From JAAFHB01 sp942493325 (GTDB lineage: Bacteria; Bacteroidota; Bacteroidia; Bacteroidales; Prolixibacteraceae), in assembly GCA_942493325.1 (NCBI GenBank), contig OW818689.1, positions 6,014,001-6,078,000 on the forward strand: a stretch of 64,000 bases of DNA. The letters run 5' to 3'. A model generated the notes under the pieces. That model worked only from the letters and a program-made list of their open reading frames with translations. It did no database searches and was not told the origin of the DNA. The position numbers and the translations under genes are program-made. The first letter of the stretch is position 1; every line of letters begins with the position of its first letter. This document shows, piece after piece, positions 63,919 to 64,000 of the stretch.

Positions 63919-64000
63919 TTAATAGAATTTGGCGCGTTTGTCGACGATTTTTGCATTTTCGCGCAATGCTTCGAATGCAAGAGTATTGGCACGATAATTA
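63919..64000 (-). CDS. C-terminus of an unidentified gene cut by the window end
   Basis: Minus-strand frame entering from the right edge. The last 26 residues, NYRANTLAFEALRENAKIVD followed by KRAKFY, end at a TAA (63919-63921). The stop is followed by a strong terminator, so the frame is real, but the family is not recognised. Confidence 0.6.
   Translation of the reverse strand, partial: NYRANTLAFEALRENAKIVDKRAKFY

Overview
The window looks like a chromosomal piece of a member of the phylum Bacteroidota, probably a gut- or sediment-type Bacteroidales/Marinilabiliales relative. The signs are a SusC/SusD pair with its own ECF sigma factor and FecR anti-sigma, a complex I operon without nuoE, nuoF and nuoG, LytS/LytTR signalling, promoters of the TTTG-N19-TAnnTTTG type, and lipoprotein-rich secreted proteins. 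No rRNA, tRNA, CRISPR array or intact transposase was seen.

Layout. 1-5.6 kb: a broken short-chain dehydrogenase, a transglutaminase-like lipoprotein, an NTF2-like protein, a fused ADP-forming acyl-CoA synthetase and a USP-like protein. 5.8-15.8 kb: the complex I operon nuoABCDHIJKLMN. 15.9-24.2 kb: small genes and two MazF-type toxin-antitoxin pairs, with a gene graveyard at 16.9-17.5 kb (RHS, antitoxin and ORF6N remnants), then VOC and Gfo/Idh-like proteins, pcm, a sugar isomerase/epimerase-like protein, a GNAT-nitrilase fusion and an MBL hydrolase. 24.5-28.5 kb: gcvP and ispE, separated by an internally deleted four-helix-bundle (S23) relic between inverted GGGCGA-type repeats. 28.6-32.7 kb: a ParE-type module, an orphan antitoxin-like gene and a LytS/LytTR two-component system. 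32.8-34.5 kb: a SusD tail relic beside a DUF4143 ATPase.

34.6-49.8 kb is a polysaccharide utilisation locus (PUL) on the minus strand. In transcription order it holds sigma factor, FecR, SusC, SusD, GH27-type glycosidase, a disrupted GH43-type gene, an FAD oxidoreductase and an (alpha/alpha)-barrel secreted protein. 50.1-63.1 kb continues the glycan theme with a GH67/GH115-like enzyme, a GH43-like propeller protein and two GH29 alpha-L-fucosidases. It also holds a zinc alcohol dehydrogenase, a fuconolactonase, an aldo/keto reductase and a divergent LacI regulator. A thymidylate-synthase-like gene and a restriction-methylase relic interrupt it. The reading is that fucosylated polysaccharide is bound and cut, L-fucose is released, and the sugar is oxidised by the non-phosphorylating route (fucose to fuconolactone to fuconate).

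The intergenic DNA is unusually rich in structured repeats: TGGCRAC-type tandem arrays in inverted pairs, GGGCGA-type arrays, 15-bp-stem hairpins that bracket one gene, and a large palindromic element. A + strand hairpin with a T-run sits in the susC leader, in the position of the antisense RNAs known from Bacteroides PULs.
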